Assembly (NCBI GenBank): GCA_016882585.1
Contig: VGPP01000009.1
Coordinates: 1-23,274 of the forward strand
DNA: 23,274 nt
Source: Cyanobacteria bacterium M_surface_7_m2_037
GTDB taxonomy: Bacteria > Cyanobacteriota > Cyanobacteriia > PCC-6307 > Cyanobiaceae
Reading direction: 5' to 3'
Positions 15,841 through 22,785 of this stretch are shown here, in pieces (the first letter of the stretch is position 1; each line of letters opens with the position of its first letter). Made by a program: the position numbers and the translations under genes. Under the pieces are notes generated by a model. That model did not search any database. It saw nothing but the letters and a program-made list of their open reading frames with translations, and had not been told where the DNA came from.

Positions 15841-15908
15841 GGTTCGGGTGCGCCTGCAACCCTTCTACCGGAGCGCCCATACTGACTTCTGTTTGCTCTT
15901 CTCCCGCC

Positions 15909-16349
15909 GTGACCAAAGCCGTGATGGTGACCGACGCCGGCACGATCGAACTGGAGCTGTTCGAAGCCGATGCGCCCAACACCGTGGCCAACTTCGTGAA
16001 GCTGGCCAAAGACGGTTTCTATGACGGTCTGGCCTTTCACCGTGTGATCCCGGGCTTCATGGCTCAGGGCGGTTGCCCCAACAGCCGTGAAGGCGCCCGC
16101 GGCATGGCCGGCACCGGCGGCCCCGGCTACCAGATCGACTGCGAGATCAACAGCCAGAAGCACCAAGCCGGCACCCTGGCCATGGCCCACGCCGGCCGCA
16201 ACACCGGTGGCTCGCAGTTCTACATCTGTCATGAGGCCCAGCCCCACCTCGATGGCGTGCACACCGTGTTTGGCCACACCGGCAACATGGATGTGGTGAT
16301 GGCGCTCAAGAACGGCAGCCGCATCAACAGCGTCACCATCAGCGACTGA
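15909..16349 (+). CDS. Cyclophilin-type peptidyl-prolyl cis-trans isomerase
   Basis: A 146-residue single-domain cyclophilin that isomerises prolyl bonds. Active-site residues are intact: H44 and R45 in FHRVIPGFM (43-51), Q53, the loop GSQFYI at 101-106, H113 in HLDG and F121. It has no signal peptide, so it is probably cytosolic (PpiB-like). The start is GTG 15909 and gives the usual MTKAVMVTDAGTIELELF opening. It is divergent from mtnP and convergent with ribBA, with 31 bases between the stops. Confidence 0.93.
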   Translation: MTKAVMVTDAGTIELELFEADAPNTVANFVKLAKDGFYDGLAFHRVIPGFMAQGGCPNSREGARGMAGTGGPGYQIDCEINSQKHQAGTLAMAHAGRNTGGSQFYICHEAQPHLDGVHTVFGHTGNMDVVMALKNGSRINSVTISD

Positions 16350-16357
16350 TCGCTGTT

Positions 16358-16406
16358 CCGGCAACGCTGATGCGCCTGGCTCAGCTCCAGCGCATCAGCG
16401 TTCCGG
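16358..16406. repeat. Long inverted repeat between cyclophilin and ribBA 3' ends
   Basis: The left arm 16358-16379 (CCGG-c-AACGCTGATGCGC-c-TGG) pairs with 16387-16406 across a 7-base loop; AACGCTGATGCGC is exact over 13 bases and the arms extend to about 20 pairs with two single-base bulges. The right arm codes for the last residues of RibBA. There is no T-run on either strand. It is a likely bidirectional 3'-end structure for the two convergent genes. Confidence 0.85.
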
Positions 16407-18078
16407 CATCCACCCGGAGCTGGGGGCGACTCGCCTGCAGCTCCACCAGCGGCCGCCGTTCCGCCTCCAGCGTGTTGCTGGGGTGGGCGGTGCGCTGCGT
16501 GTCTGGACCGAGCAGCAAGCTCACGCTGCCGGTGCGGGGCCAGTCGGCCATGGTGTGCAGCATCTGAGCCAGCTGCTCGGCATCGCCACTGGCCACCAAC
16601 ACAGCCAGATCGGGCTGGTTGAGCAGGGCCAGCACGCGGGAGTGCTCTTCGTGCTCCAGCTCCAGATCATGGGCTGAGCACCAGTCGCGCAGTTGCTGGA
16701 ATTGGGCTGCCTTGGCTTCGCTGCTCAGCTCTTCAGCCGCAGCCGTGGTCCAGGCCAACACCGCCGCTGGTCCGTTGCCGGCTGGTGCGTCCATCAGGTG
16801 ACCCAGCTTGGCCTGCTTGGTCTGCAGGTAGGCGGCGTTGTGCTGGCTGGGATCCATCACCAGCGGCACCCGGTCCTCCACCTGCAGCCCGTAGCCCCCG
16901 AGGCCGGCGATCTTGCGGGGGTTGTTGGTGATCAAGCGCAGGCGATGCACCCCCAGATCGCTCAGGATCTGAGCACCAACGCCGTAATTGCGCAGGTCGG
17001 CCGGAAAGCCCAGGCGCTCATTGGCTTCCACGGTGTCGAGGCCGCCGTCCTGCAGGGAGTAGGCACGCAGCTTGTTGATCAGGCCGATGCCCCGGCCCTC
17101 CTGGCGCAGGTACACCACCACGCCCTCGCCGGCGGCTTCGATCATGCGTAGCGCCGCTTCGAGCTGAGGGCGGCAGTCGCAGCGGAGGGAGCCGAAGGCA
17201 TCGCCGGTGAGGCATTCGCTGTGCACCCGCACCAGCACAGGCCCTTCTGCCTGTTCGGGTTCGCCCTTCACGATGGCCACGTGCTCACTGCCATCGAGCT
17301 CGTTGCGATAGCCGATGGCCCTGAAGCTGCCGAAGGCGCTGGGGAGCGCGGCCTCGGCCTGGCGGCGCACGAAGCGCTCGGTGTCGAGCCGGTAGCGGAT
17401 CAGATCGGCGATGTTGATCAGGCGCAGGCCGTGCTGGCGGGCGTACTCCACCAGCTGCGGCAGCCGCGCCATCGAGCCATCGGCGTTCTGGATCTCACAG
17501 ATCACGCCGGCGGGGTACAGACCGGAGAGCCGCGCCAGATCCACGGCGGCTTCAGTGTGGCCGGCCCGCTTCAGCACACCGCCCTGCTTGGCCCGCAGCG
17601 GGAAGATGTGGCCGGGCCGGCGCAGATCGGCGGGGCGGGTGCCGGGATGAATCGCCACCTGAATGGTGCGCGCCCGGTCTTCCGCTGAGATGCCGGTGCT
17701 CACGCCGTTCTCGGGCCCCGCATCCACGCTCACGGTGAAGGCGGTCTGGTTGCTGTCGGTATTGCGATCCACCATCAGCGGCAGATCGAGGGCATCGAGC
17801 CGTTCGCCTTCCATGGCCAGGCAGATCAGGCCCCGGGCCTCGGTGGCCATGAAGTTGATTTGCTCCGGTGTGGCGAACTGCGCAGCGCAGATGAGGTCGC
17901 CTTCGTTTTCTCGGTTCTCGTCATCGACCACCACCACCATTTCGCCATTGCGGATCGCCGCCAGGCCATCGGCGATGGTGTCGAACTGGAAAGCGCTTTG
18001 GTTCAGGGGTGGAGGGCCCGCCGGGCCCGGGTTGCAGACACTTTTATAGAGCCCGGTACGATCTGGCGTTACTGACAT
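16381..18078 (-). CDS. ribBA: Bifunctional RibBA (DHBP synthase / GTP cyclohydrolase II)
   Basis: RibBA makes both riboflavin precursors: 3,4-dihydroxy-2-butanone 4-phosphate from ribulose-5-phosphate and a pyrimidine from GTP. In the 565-residue protein RibB spans about 32-232 (VVVDDENRENEGDLI, RPGHIFPLRAKQGG, GHTEAAVDL) and RibA about 250-430. The zinc ligands are C289, C300 and C302 in SECLTGDAFGSLRCDC, followed by LRQEGRGIGL and TNNPRKI. Residues 431-565 form an extension beyond RibA (WTTAAAEELSSEAKAAQF, DLAVLVASGDAEQLAQM), found in cyanobacterial relatives by my recall, with no known job. The ATG at 18078 gives a ~30-residue non-conserved leader (SVTPDRTGLYKSVCNPG) and lies 6 bases from argC. 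A later non-ATG start is possible, because TATAAA and a palindrome lie in this leader. The frame upstream of 18078 is antisense to argC and not real. Confidence 0.93.
   Translation of the reverse strand: MSVTPDRTGLYKSVCNPGPAGPPPLNQSAFQFDTIADGLAAIRNGEMVVVVDDENRENEGDLICAAQFATPEQINFMATEARGLICLAMEGERLDALDLPLMVDRNTDSNQTAFTVSVDAGPENGVSTGISAEDRARTIQVAIHPGTRPADLRRPGHIFPLRAKQGGVLKRAGHTEAAVDLARLSGLYPAGVICEIQNADGSMARLPQLVEYARQHGLRLINIADLIRYRLDTERFVRRQAEAALPSAFGSFRAIGYRNELDGSEHVAIVKGEPEQAEGPVLVRVHSECLTGDAFGSLRCDCRPQLEAALRMIEAAGEGVVVYLRQEGRGIGLINKLRAYSLQDGGLDTVEANERLGFPADLRNYGVGAQILSDLGVHRLRLITNNPRKIAGLGGYGLQVEDRVPLVMDPSQHNAAYLQTKQAKLGHLMDAPAGNGPAAVLAWTTAAAEELSSEAKAAQFQQLRDWCSAHDLELEHEEHSRVLALLNQPDLAVLVASGDAEQLAQMLHTMADWPRTGSVSLLLGPDTQRTAHPSNTLEAERRPLVELQASRPQLRVDAGTLMRWS
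18014..18028. repeat. Perfect GC-rich palindrome in the ribBA leader
   Basis: GGGCCCG (18014-18020) and CGGGCCC (18022-18028) are exact reverse complements around a single central base. It lies in the first ~25 codons of ribBA (Pro/Gly-rich, P-A-G-P-P). It could be an operator or an RNA structure upstream of the true start, or just a consequence of Gly/Pro codons. Confidence 0.5.
18043..18048 (-). promoter_or_regulatory. Candidate -10 box (TATAAA) for ribBA
   Basis: Read on the minus strand, TATAAA lies within the first codons of the ribBA frame in otherwise GC-rich DNA. No convincing -35 is seen. If it is used, transcription would start downstream of the ATG at 18078 and the ribBA start would have to be later. 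Low confidence. Confidence 0.3.
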
Positions 18079-18084
18079 CCCGGC

Positions 18085-19149
18085 ATGGCCAGCAAGCGCG
18101 TTGCGGTGATCGGCGCCTCCGGTTATGGCGGCCTGCAGACCCTGCGCCTGCTTCAGGGCCATCCGGAACTGTCGGTGAGCTTCCTGGGCGGCGAGCGCAG
18201 CAGCGGCAAGCGCTGGAGCGAGCTCACGCCGTTTCTGCCCCTGCCGGGCGATCCCGTGGTGCAGTCGCCCGATCCGGAAGCGATTGCCGCCGCAGCTGAT
18301 TTCGCGGTGTTGAGCCTGCCCAACGGCCTGGCGTCCACCCTGGTGCCGCCCCTGTTGGAGCGCGGCGTGAAGGTGGTGGATCTCTCCGCCGACTACCGCT
18401 ACAGCTCCCTCGATCAATGGAAGGAGGTGTATGCCTCCGAAGCGCATTCCTTCCCCCGCAGCGATGCAGAGCTCTGCTCAGAAGCGGTGTATGGCCTTGT
18501 GGAGTGGGAGGCGGAGCGGATCGCAGCGGCGCGGTTGGTGGCGGCGCCTGGCTGCTTCCCCACAGCCAGCCTGTTGGCGCTCACACCGCTGCTCAAGCAG
18601 GGCTTGATCGAAACCAGTGGCATCGTGATCGATGCCAAAACCGGCACCAGTGGTGGTGGACGCGCCGCCAAGGAGCATCTGCTCCTGGCTGAAGCTTCCG
18701 AGGGGGTGGCCCCCTATGGCGTGGTGGGCCATCGCCATACCAGCGAGATCGAGCAGCTGTGCAGCCGTGCTTCAGGCCACGCGATCGCCCTCCAGTTCAC
18801 GCCGCACCTGATTCCGATGGTGCGCGGCCTGCTGGCCACCGTGTATGGCCGCCTGCGTGATCCAGGCCTTACCGCTGAAGACCTCACCACGTTGCTGGAG
18901 GCGGCCTATCGCCATGCCCCCTGCGTGCAGGTGCTGCCGGTGGGCACCTATCCCTCCACCAAGTGGGTGCGTCAGACGAACCGAGCGCTGCTCTCGGTGC
19001 AGGTGGATGGCCGCACCGGCCAGGTGATCGTGATGAGCGCGATCGACAACATGGTGAAGGGCCAGGCCGGCCAGGGAGTGCAGTGCCTCAACCTGATGGC
19101 GGGCTTGCCGGCTGAAACGGGCCTGCCGCTGTTGCCCTTCTATCCGTAG
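18085..19149 (+). CDS. argC: N-acetyl-gamma-glutamyl-phosphate reductase
   Basis: ArgC reduces N-acetylglutamyl-5-phosphate with NADPH, the third step of arginine synthesis. It has 354 residues. The Rossmann motif GASGYGG is at 10-16, VVDLSADYRY near 98-106, and the catalytic Cys is C157 in AAPGCFPTA. DAKTGTSGGGRAAK (about 184-197) and HRHTSEIEQ match the type 1 family; the FTPHLIPMVRGLLATVY stretch is also typical. The ATG at 18085 begins MASKRVAVIGASG, a standard start. TTGCAG at 18032-18037 with TACGAT at 18057-18062 is a possible promoter, but the 19-base spacing is loose. The end overlaps purN by 10 bases, convergently. Confidence 0.95.
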   Translation: MASKRVAVIGASGYGGLQTLRLLQGHPELSVSFLGGERSSGKRWSELTPFLPLPGDPVVQSPDPEAIAAAADFAVLSLPNGLASTLVPPLLERGVKVVDLSADYRYSSLDQWKEVYASEAHSFPRSDAELCSEAVYGLVEWEAERIAAARLVAAPGCFPTASLLALTPLLKQGLIETSGIVIDAKTGTSGGGRAAKEHLLLAEASEGVAPYGVVGHRHTSEIEQLCSRASGHAIALQFTPHLIPMVRGLLATVYGRLRDPGLTAEDLTTLLEAAYRHAPCVQVLPVGTYPSTKWVRQTNRALLSVQVDGRTGQVIVMSAIDNMVKGQAGQGVQCLNLMAGLPAETGLPLLPFYP

Positions 19150-19823
19150 AGCAGCTCGAGGCGTTCGGCGGCCAACTGCACCGCCAGCGGCAGGATCCGG
19201 TGCTCCTGGGCATGGATCCGCGCGGCCAGGCTGTCAGCCGTATCGCTGGCCAGAACAGGAACGGCGGCCTGCACCAGGATCGGCCCGGTGTCGACCTCCA
19301 GGCTCACCAGATGGGCTGTGCAGCCGCTGAGTTGCACGCCGGCGGCCAGGGCTTGTTCGATCGCCCTGGCGCCCCGGAAACTGGGCAGCAGGGATGGGTG
19401 GATGTTCACCAGGCGCTGGGGGTAGGCATCAATCAGGGCCTGGGTCACGATGCGCATCCAACCCGCCATCACCACCAGGTCAACGTTGGCGGCCTGGAAA
19501 CTGGCGATCAGCGCCTGATCCAGTGCCTCACGGCTGTTGAACAGGCGGTGATCGTGAATCGTGCAGGGCACACCGAGCCGTTCAGCGCGCTGGGCCGCAC
19601 CGCAGCCGGGGTTATTCACCACCAGCTGGCACACCGTTGCAGCCAGCGGGCCGTTCCGGCAGGCGCCCACCAAGGCTTCGAAGTTGCTGCCTGATCCCGA
19701 GGCCATCACCCCCAGGCGCAACAGGCGCGGGGCAGCAGGCGGCTGATCTGGTGGCAACGGCCACTGGATCGACCTGTGGAGCTCGCTAGGGTTCGAAGGA
19801 TCGGGTGTCGGGCCATGTCCCAT
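19140..19823 (-). CDS. purN: Phosphoribosylglycinamide formyltransferase PurN
   Basis: PurN transfers a formyl group from 10-formyl-THF to GAR in purine synthesis. The core (from about residue 36) has LGVMASGSGSNFEAL, VVNNPGC, the catalytic N140 and H142 in VNIHPSLLPSFRG, and D178 in EVDTGPIL, matching Asn106, His108 and Asp144 of the E. coli enzyme. From ATG 19823 the protein is 227 residues, with a ~35-residue Pro-rich non-conserved leader. AGGA lies 7 bases upstream of this ATG. That start overlaps the ATG of the oppositely oriented Ycf35-like gene. A TTG at 19757 would give a shorter protein of more typical length, so the true start is uncertain. Confidence 0.92.
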   Translation of the reverse strand: MGHGPTPDPSNPSELHRSIQWPLPPDQPPAAPRLLRLGVMASGSGSNFEALVGACRNGPLAATVCQLVVNNPGCGAAQRAERLGVPCTIHDHRLFNSREALDQALIASFQAANVDLVVMAGWMRIVTQALIDAYPQRLVNIHPSLLPSFRGARAIEQALAAGVQLSGCTAHLVSLEVDTGPILVQAAVPVLASDTADSLAARIHAQEHRILPLAVQLAAERLELLYG

Positions 19824-20171
19824 CTCTCCATCCTGCCAACCGTTCTTCGCGATGAAGACGTTTTGGTTCAGGCGCTTGAGGATCTGGAGCTCACGGTGCT
19901 GCGGGGAGGTGACCTCCGAGGCTTCGCCGATCAACGCGAGCCGGTGAACCTGCGCGTTCAGCTTCCCGAAGGAACCTGGCTGGGCTGGCGTCGCGACGCC
20001 GGTGGCCAGCTGGCCCTGGTGGGGGATCTGCAGCAGCTGGGACGGTCGCGCTCCCTGCAACAACTGATCGGCGCGATCACACGCCGCTATGCAGCCCGCT
20101 TGGCGCTGCGTGCCGTGGCCCAAGAGCTACCGGGCGCCACCGTTGAACTCGCCCACAGCCTGAACTCCTGA
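19815..20171 (+). CDS. Ycf35-like (DUF1257) protein
   Basis: A 118-residue protein whose N-terminus MSHLSILPTVLRDEDVLVQALEDL matches, from memory, the MSHFS...IKTQIRN start of Ycf35/DUF1257 (quoted here as MSHLSILPTVLRDEDVL only). Later features also fit: VNLRVQLPEGTWLGWRRD, ALVGDLQQL and LIGAITRRYAARLAL. Ycf35 is encoded in some algal plastid genomes and in cyanobacteria; its role is unknown to me. The ATG at 19815 is chosen over any upstream start because of that family N-terminus. The 5' end overlaps the purN start by 9 bases, head to head. It is followed by the M61 peptidase gene after 8 bases. Confidence 0.75.
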   Translation: MSHLSILPTVLRDEDVLVQALEDLELTVLRGGDLRGFADQREPVNLRVQLPEGTWLGWRRDAGGQLALVGDLQQLGRSRSLQQLIGAITRRYAARLALRAVAQELPGATVELAHSLNS

Positions 20172-20179
20172 GGCAACCC

Positions 20180-21907
20180 GTGGTTCAGGTCCATCTCGAT
20201 CTGAGCGAGCCCCAACAGCACTTGGTGGCGGTTCAGATCCAGGTTCAGCCGCGGCTATCGCGGATGCGGCTTGCGTTGCCTGGGTGGACGCCGGGGTCGT
20301 ATCTGATCCGCGACTACGTGCGTCAGCTCGAGGGGTTGGCGGTGGAGCAAGACGGGCTCGCGCTGGAGCCGCAGCGGCTGGAACCCTCCGCCTGGGGCGT
20401 GACCTGCAACCCCAGCGGTGGCCTGCTCACGATTCGCTACCGGGTGCTGGCGACTGAGCTCACCGTGCGCACCTGCCACCTCGATCACGAGCACGGCTTT
20501 CTGGCGTTGGCGGCCGTGGTGCTCGAGCTGGAGGGAGAGCGCTGGAGCCCCCATCAGCTCAGCTGTTCCCTGCCGCAGGGCTGGCAGGCCTTTGTGCCGC
20601 TCCCTCGCACCAACGGCGTTTGGCAGGCCCGCGATCTCGATCAGTTGATCGATAGCCCTCTGGAAGCAGGGCCCCATCAGCCACTGCCGTTCACGGTGCT
20701 GGGGGTACCGCACCAACTGGTGTGCTGGGCAGGGCAGCCGGGCGATGAACGCTGGCTTCTGGAGAAACACCCGGCGCTTCTGGATGATCTGCGCCGCGTT
20801 TGCGAAGCCTGCTGCCGCCTGATGGGCGTTGAGCGCCCTGCCACTGGTCACTATCTGGTGATCCTCCATCTGGTGGATGAGGGCTACGGCGGCCTTGAGC
20901 ACGACGACAGCACCGTGCTCATCTACGGGCGCGACAACCTGGAGAAGCCGAACGGCTACCGCCGCTTCCTGCAGCTGGTGGCCCACGAATACCTGCACCA
21001 ATGGAATGTGCGTCGGCTGCGGCCGGCGGAGCTCACCCCGATCGACTACCACCGCCCGCCGGTGGTACCGAGCCTGTGGTTTGCCGAGGGGGTGACCAGT
21101 TACCTCGATCAGTTCCTGCCGCTCTCCGCTGGCCTCAGCGAGCCCGATGATCTGCTGAGCGACCTCGGTGAAGACCTCAGCCGCTATCGCCTCACCCCTG
21201 GACGCGCCGTGCAGAGCCTGCGCGAGAGCAGCCGCGAAGCCTGGGTGAAGCTCTACAAGGCCGATGCCTATTCGGCTGATGCCCAGGTGAGTTATTACCT
21301 CAAGGGCGCGGTGGTGGCCCTCTGCCTCGATCTGCATCTGCGTCGCTGCGGCGGCTCACTGATGCAGGTGTTGCAGCAGCTCTGGCTCAGCCATGGGCGC
21401 TGGGGGCGGGGCTACAGCGAAGCGGATCTGGTGCAGGCCTTCGCAGCGTCTGCTCCAGATCTCGCTGCAACGCTTCCTTGTTGGCTGCAGGACCTCGACG
21501 ATCCCGATCTCGATGGCTACCTATCGAGTGTGGGCTTGTTCCTGGAGGCGGAGATGGCGAGCACCCCATGGGCAGGACTGACTCCGCGGCAGGAGTCCGG
21601 CGGCCTCACGGCGGCGCGGGTGGTGCGGGGCGGCCCGGCCGAGCGGGCCGGTGTGATGGTGGGCGATGAGCTGGTGGCCCTCGATCGACAGCGCCTGAAG
21701 AACCCCGAAGACCTGCAGCGGGCGCTGCGAGCCCATCAACCCCAGACCCTGCTGATCGCCAGACGCTCCCAGCTGCGCAGCCTCGCCTTCTGCTCCGAGC
21801 CGCCGCAGGTGGAGCGCTATCGGCTCAAACGCGTTGATGACGCCACAGACGCGCAGCGGATCGCCCAGCAACGCTGGCTTCTCCAGCAACCCGCACTGGT
21901 GGACTGA
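20180..21907 (+). CDS. M61 family metallopeptidase with PDZ domain
   Basis: A 575-residue zinc aminopeptidase of the M61 (glycyl aminopeptidase) family. The N-terminal beta domain (about 1-165) contains LPGWTPGSYLIRDYVRQLE, a hallmark of M61. The catalytic domain has GGLEH at 237-241, the zinc site HEYLH at 269-273 followed by QWNVRRLRP, and the third ligand E303 in WFAEGVTSY. A PDZ domain occupies about 470-550 (GGLTAARVVRGGPAERAGVMVGDEL, shown as RVVRGGPAERAGVMVGDEL). No signal peptide is visible, so it is probably cytosolic. GTG at 20180 is the start, 8 bases after the Ycf35-like stop. Its last base overlaps the amidase start (TGATG), so the three plus-strand genes probably form one operon. 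Confidence 0.92.
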   Translation: MVQVHLDLSEPQQHLVAVQIQVQPRLSRMRLALPGWTPGSYLIRDYVRQLEGLAVEQDGLALEPQRLEPSAWGVTCNPSGGLLTIRYRVLATELTVRTCHLDHEHGFLALAAVVLELEGERWSPHQLSCSLPQGWQAFVPLPRTNGVWQARDLDQLIDSPLEAGPHQPLPFTVLGVPHQLVCWAGQPGDERWLLEKHPALLDDLRRVCEACCRLMGVERPATGHYLVILHLVDEGYGGLEHDDSTVLIYGRDNLEKPNGYRRFLQLVAHEYLHQWNVRRLRPAELTPIDYHRPPVVPSLWFAEGVTSYLDQFLPLSAGLSEPDDLLSDLGEDLSRYRLTPGRAVQSLRESSREAWVKLYKADAYSADAQVSYYLKGAVVALCLDLHLRRCGGSLMQVLQQLWLSHGRWGRGYSEADLVQAFAASAPDLAATLPCWLQDLDDPDLDGYLSSVGLFLEAEMASTPWAGLTPRQESGGLTAARVVRGGPAERAGVMVGDELVALDRQRLKNPEDLQRALRAHQPQTLLIARRSQLRSLAFCSEPPQVERYRLKRVDDATDAQRIAQQRWLLQQPALVD

Positions 21908-22749
21908 TGGTGCGGCCGTTCAGTGATCTCAAACCATCCCGCCCCCTGATACGGCCAACCGCTGTGGCTGCTGGCGCGGCTGTGTTGGCGTTGGCGGTTG
22001 TGGCCTGGCACCAGGGGCGTGAACCACTGCCGGTGCCGTTGCCCGCTGGGGTTCAGCCTGCTAAGGCACCGGCACCACCCCAGCAGACCGCCTGGGTCAC
22101 CCCCCTGCGCAAACAGTGCGATCGTCCTGATCAATCCTTACGCCAACGGCTGACGACGTTGCAACGGAATCTGCCGAGCCAGATGCGCCGGGTGAGCATC
22201 GATCCCAGCAACTACGGCGAACGCACCCCGCGTGATGCCTACGGCAACAGCGTGGACATCACGCCCTCATTGGTGGTTCTGCATGAAACCGTGTATGGCA
22301 TCGGCTCCGCCATCAACACCTTCACCACCCATCACCCCCATGATCACGACCAGGTGAGTTACCACCTGTTGATCGGTGAAGACGGCCAGGTGGTGGAAAC
22401 CCTGGATCCAGCCAAGCGCGCCTTCGGCGCCGGCTATTCCGCCTTCAAGGGCCGTTGGGATGTGACCAACCCCAACATGGATGGCTCGGTGAACAACTTC
22501 GCCCTGCACCTCAGCCTGGAAACACCGCTGGATGGGGAGGATGACGGGCCGAGACACAGCGGCTACACCGGCCTCCAGTACGACGCCTTGGCGGTGGTTC
22601 TGGCGAACTGGATGCGCCGTTACCGCATCCCGATGGATCACATCACCACGCACCGCTATGTGGATCTGGGCGCGGCCAGGGCTGACCCCCGCAGTTTCGA
22701 TTGGAGCGCGCTGCAGGTGCGGCTCGCCGCCCTCGGGGCCCTCTGTTGA
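21907..22749 (+). CDS. N-acetylmuramoyl-L-alanine amidase, PGRP/Amidase_2 type, membrane-anchored
   Basis: A zinc amidase that should cut the bond between MurNAc and L-Ala in peptidoglycan. The 280-residue protein has a basic start (RPFSDLKPSRPLIR) and a hydrophobic segment at about 17-34, giving a signal anchor or signal peptide, then a Pro-rich linker. The catalytic domain runs from about 115 to 275: SLVVLHETVYG with H126, VSYHLLIGEDGQVVETLDP, NNFALHLSLET, THRYVD with H249, and D260 in ADPRSFDW. H126, H249 and D260 fit the His/His/Asp zinc set of AmiD-like enzymes. The usual SIGIE becomes FALHLSLE here. The ATG at 21907 overlaps the M61 stop (TGATG). Confidence 0.9.
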   Translation: MVRPFSDLKPSRPLIRPTAVAAGAAVLALAVVAWHQGREPLPVPLPAGVQPAKAPAPPQQTAWVTPLRKQCDRPDQSLRQRLTTLQRNLPSQMRRVSIDPSNYGERTPRDAYGNSVDITPSLVVLHETVYGIGSAINTFTTHHPHDHDQVSYHLLIGEDGQVVETLDPAKRAFGAGYSAFKGRWDVTNPNMDGSVNNFALHLSLETPLDGEDDGPRHSGYTGLQYDALAVVLANWMRRYRIPMDHITTHRYVDLGAARADPRSFDWSALQVRLAALGALC

Positions 22750-22785
22750 TCGCTGCGAGCTCCGGGGAGGCTGGCTCGGCGATCA
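22747..22785. repeat. Hairpin across the convergent stops of the amidase and the right-edge gene
   Basis: TGATCGC-tg-CGAGC (22747-22760) pairs with GCTCG-GCGATCA (22774-22785) across a 13-base loop: 12 pairs and one 2-base bulge. Each arm contains one of the two opposing stop codons. There is no T-run on either strand. Confidence 0.75.

Noticed and set aside
15841..15908. Divergent promoter between mtnP and the cyclophilin gene (TGCAAC, 17 bases, CATACT).
   Set aside because: The -35 match is poor and there is nothing to tell it from background.
4743..18788. HIP1 octamers GCGATCGC at 4743-4750 and 18781-18788.
   Set aside because: Only two copies noticed in 23 kb, about what chance allows in GC-rich DNA, so no sign of HIP1 enrichment.
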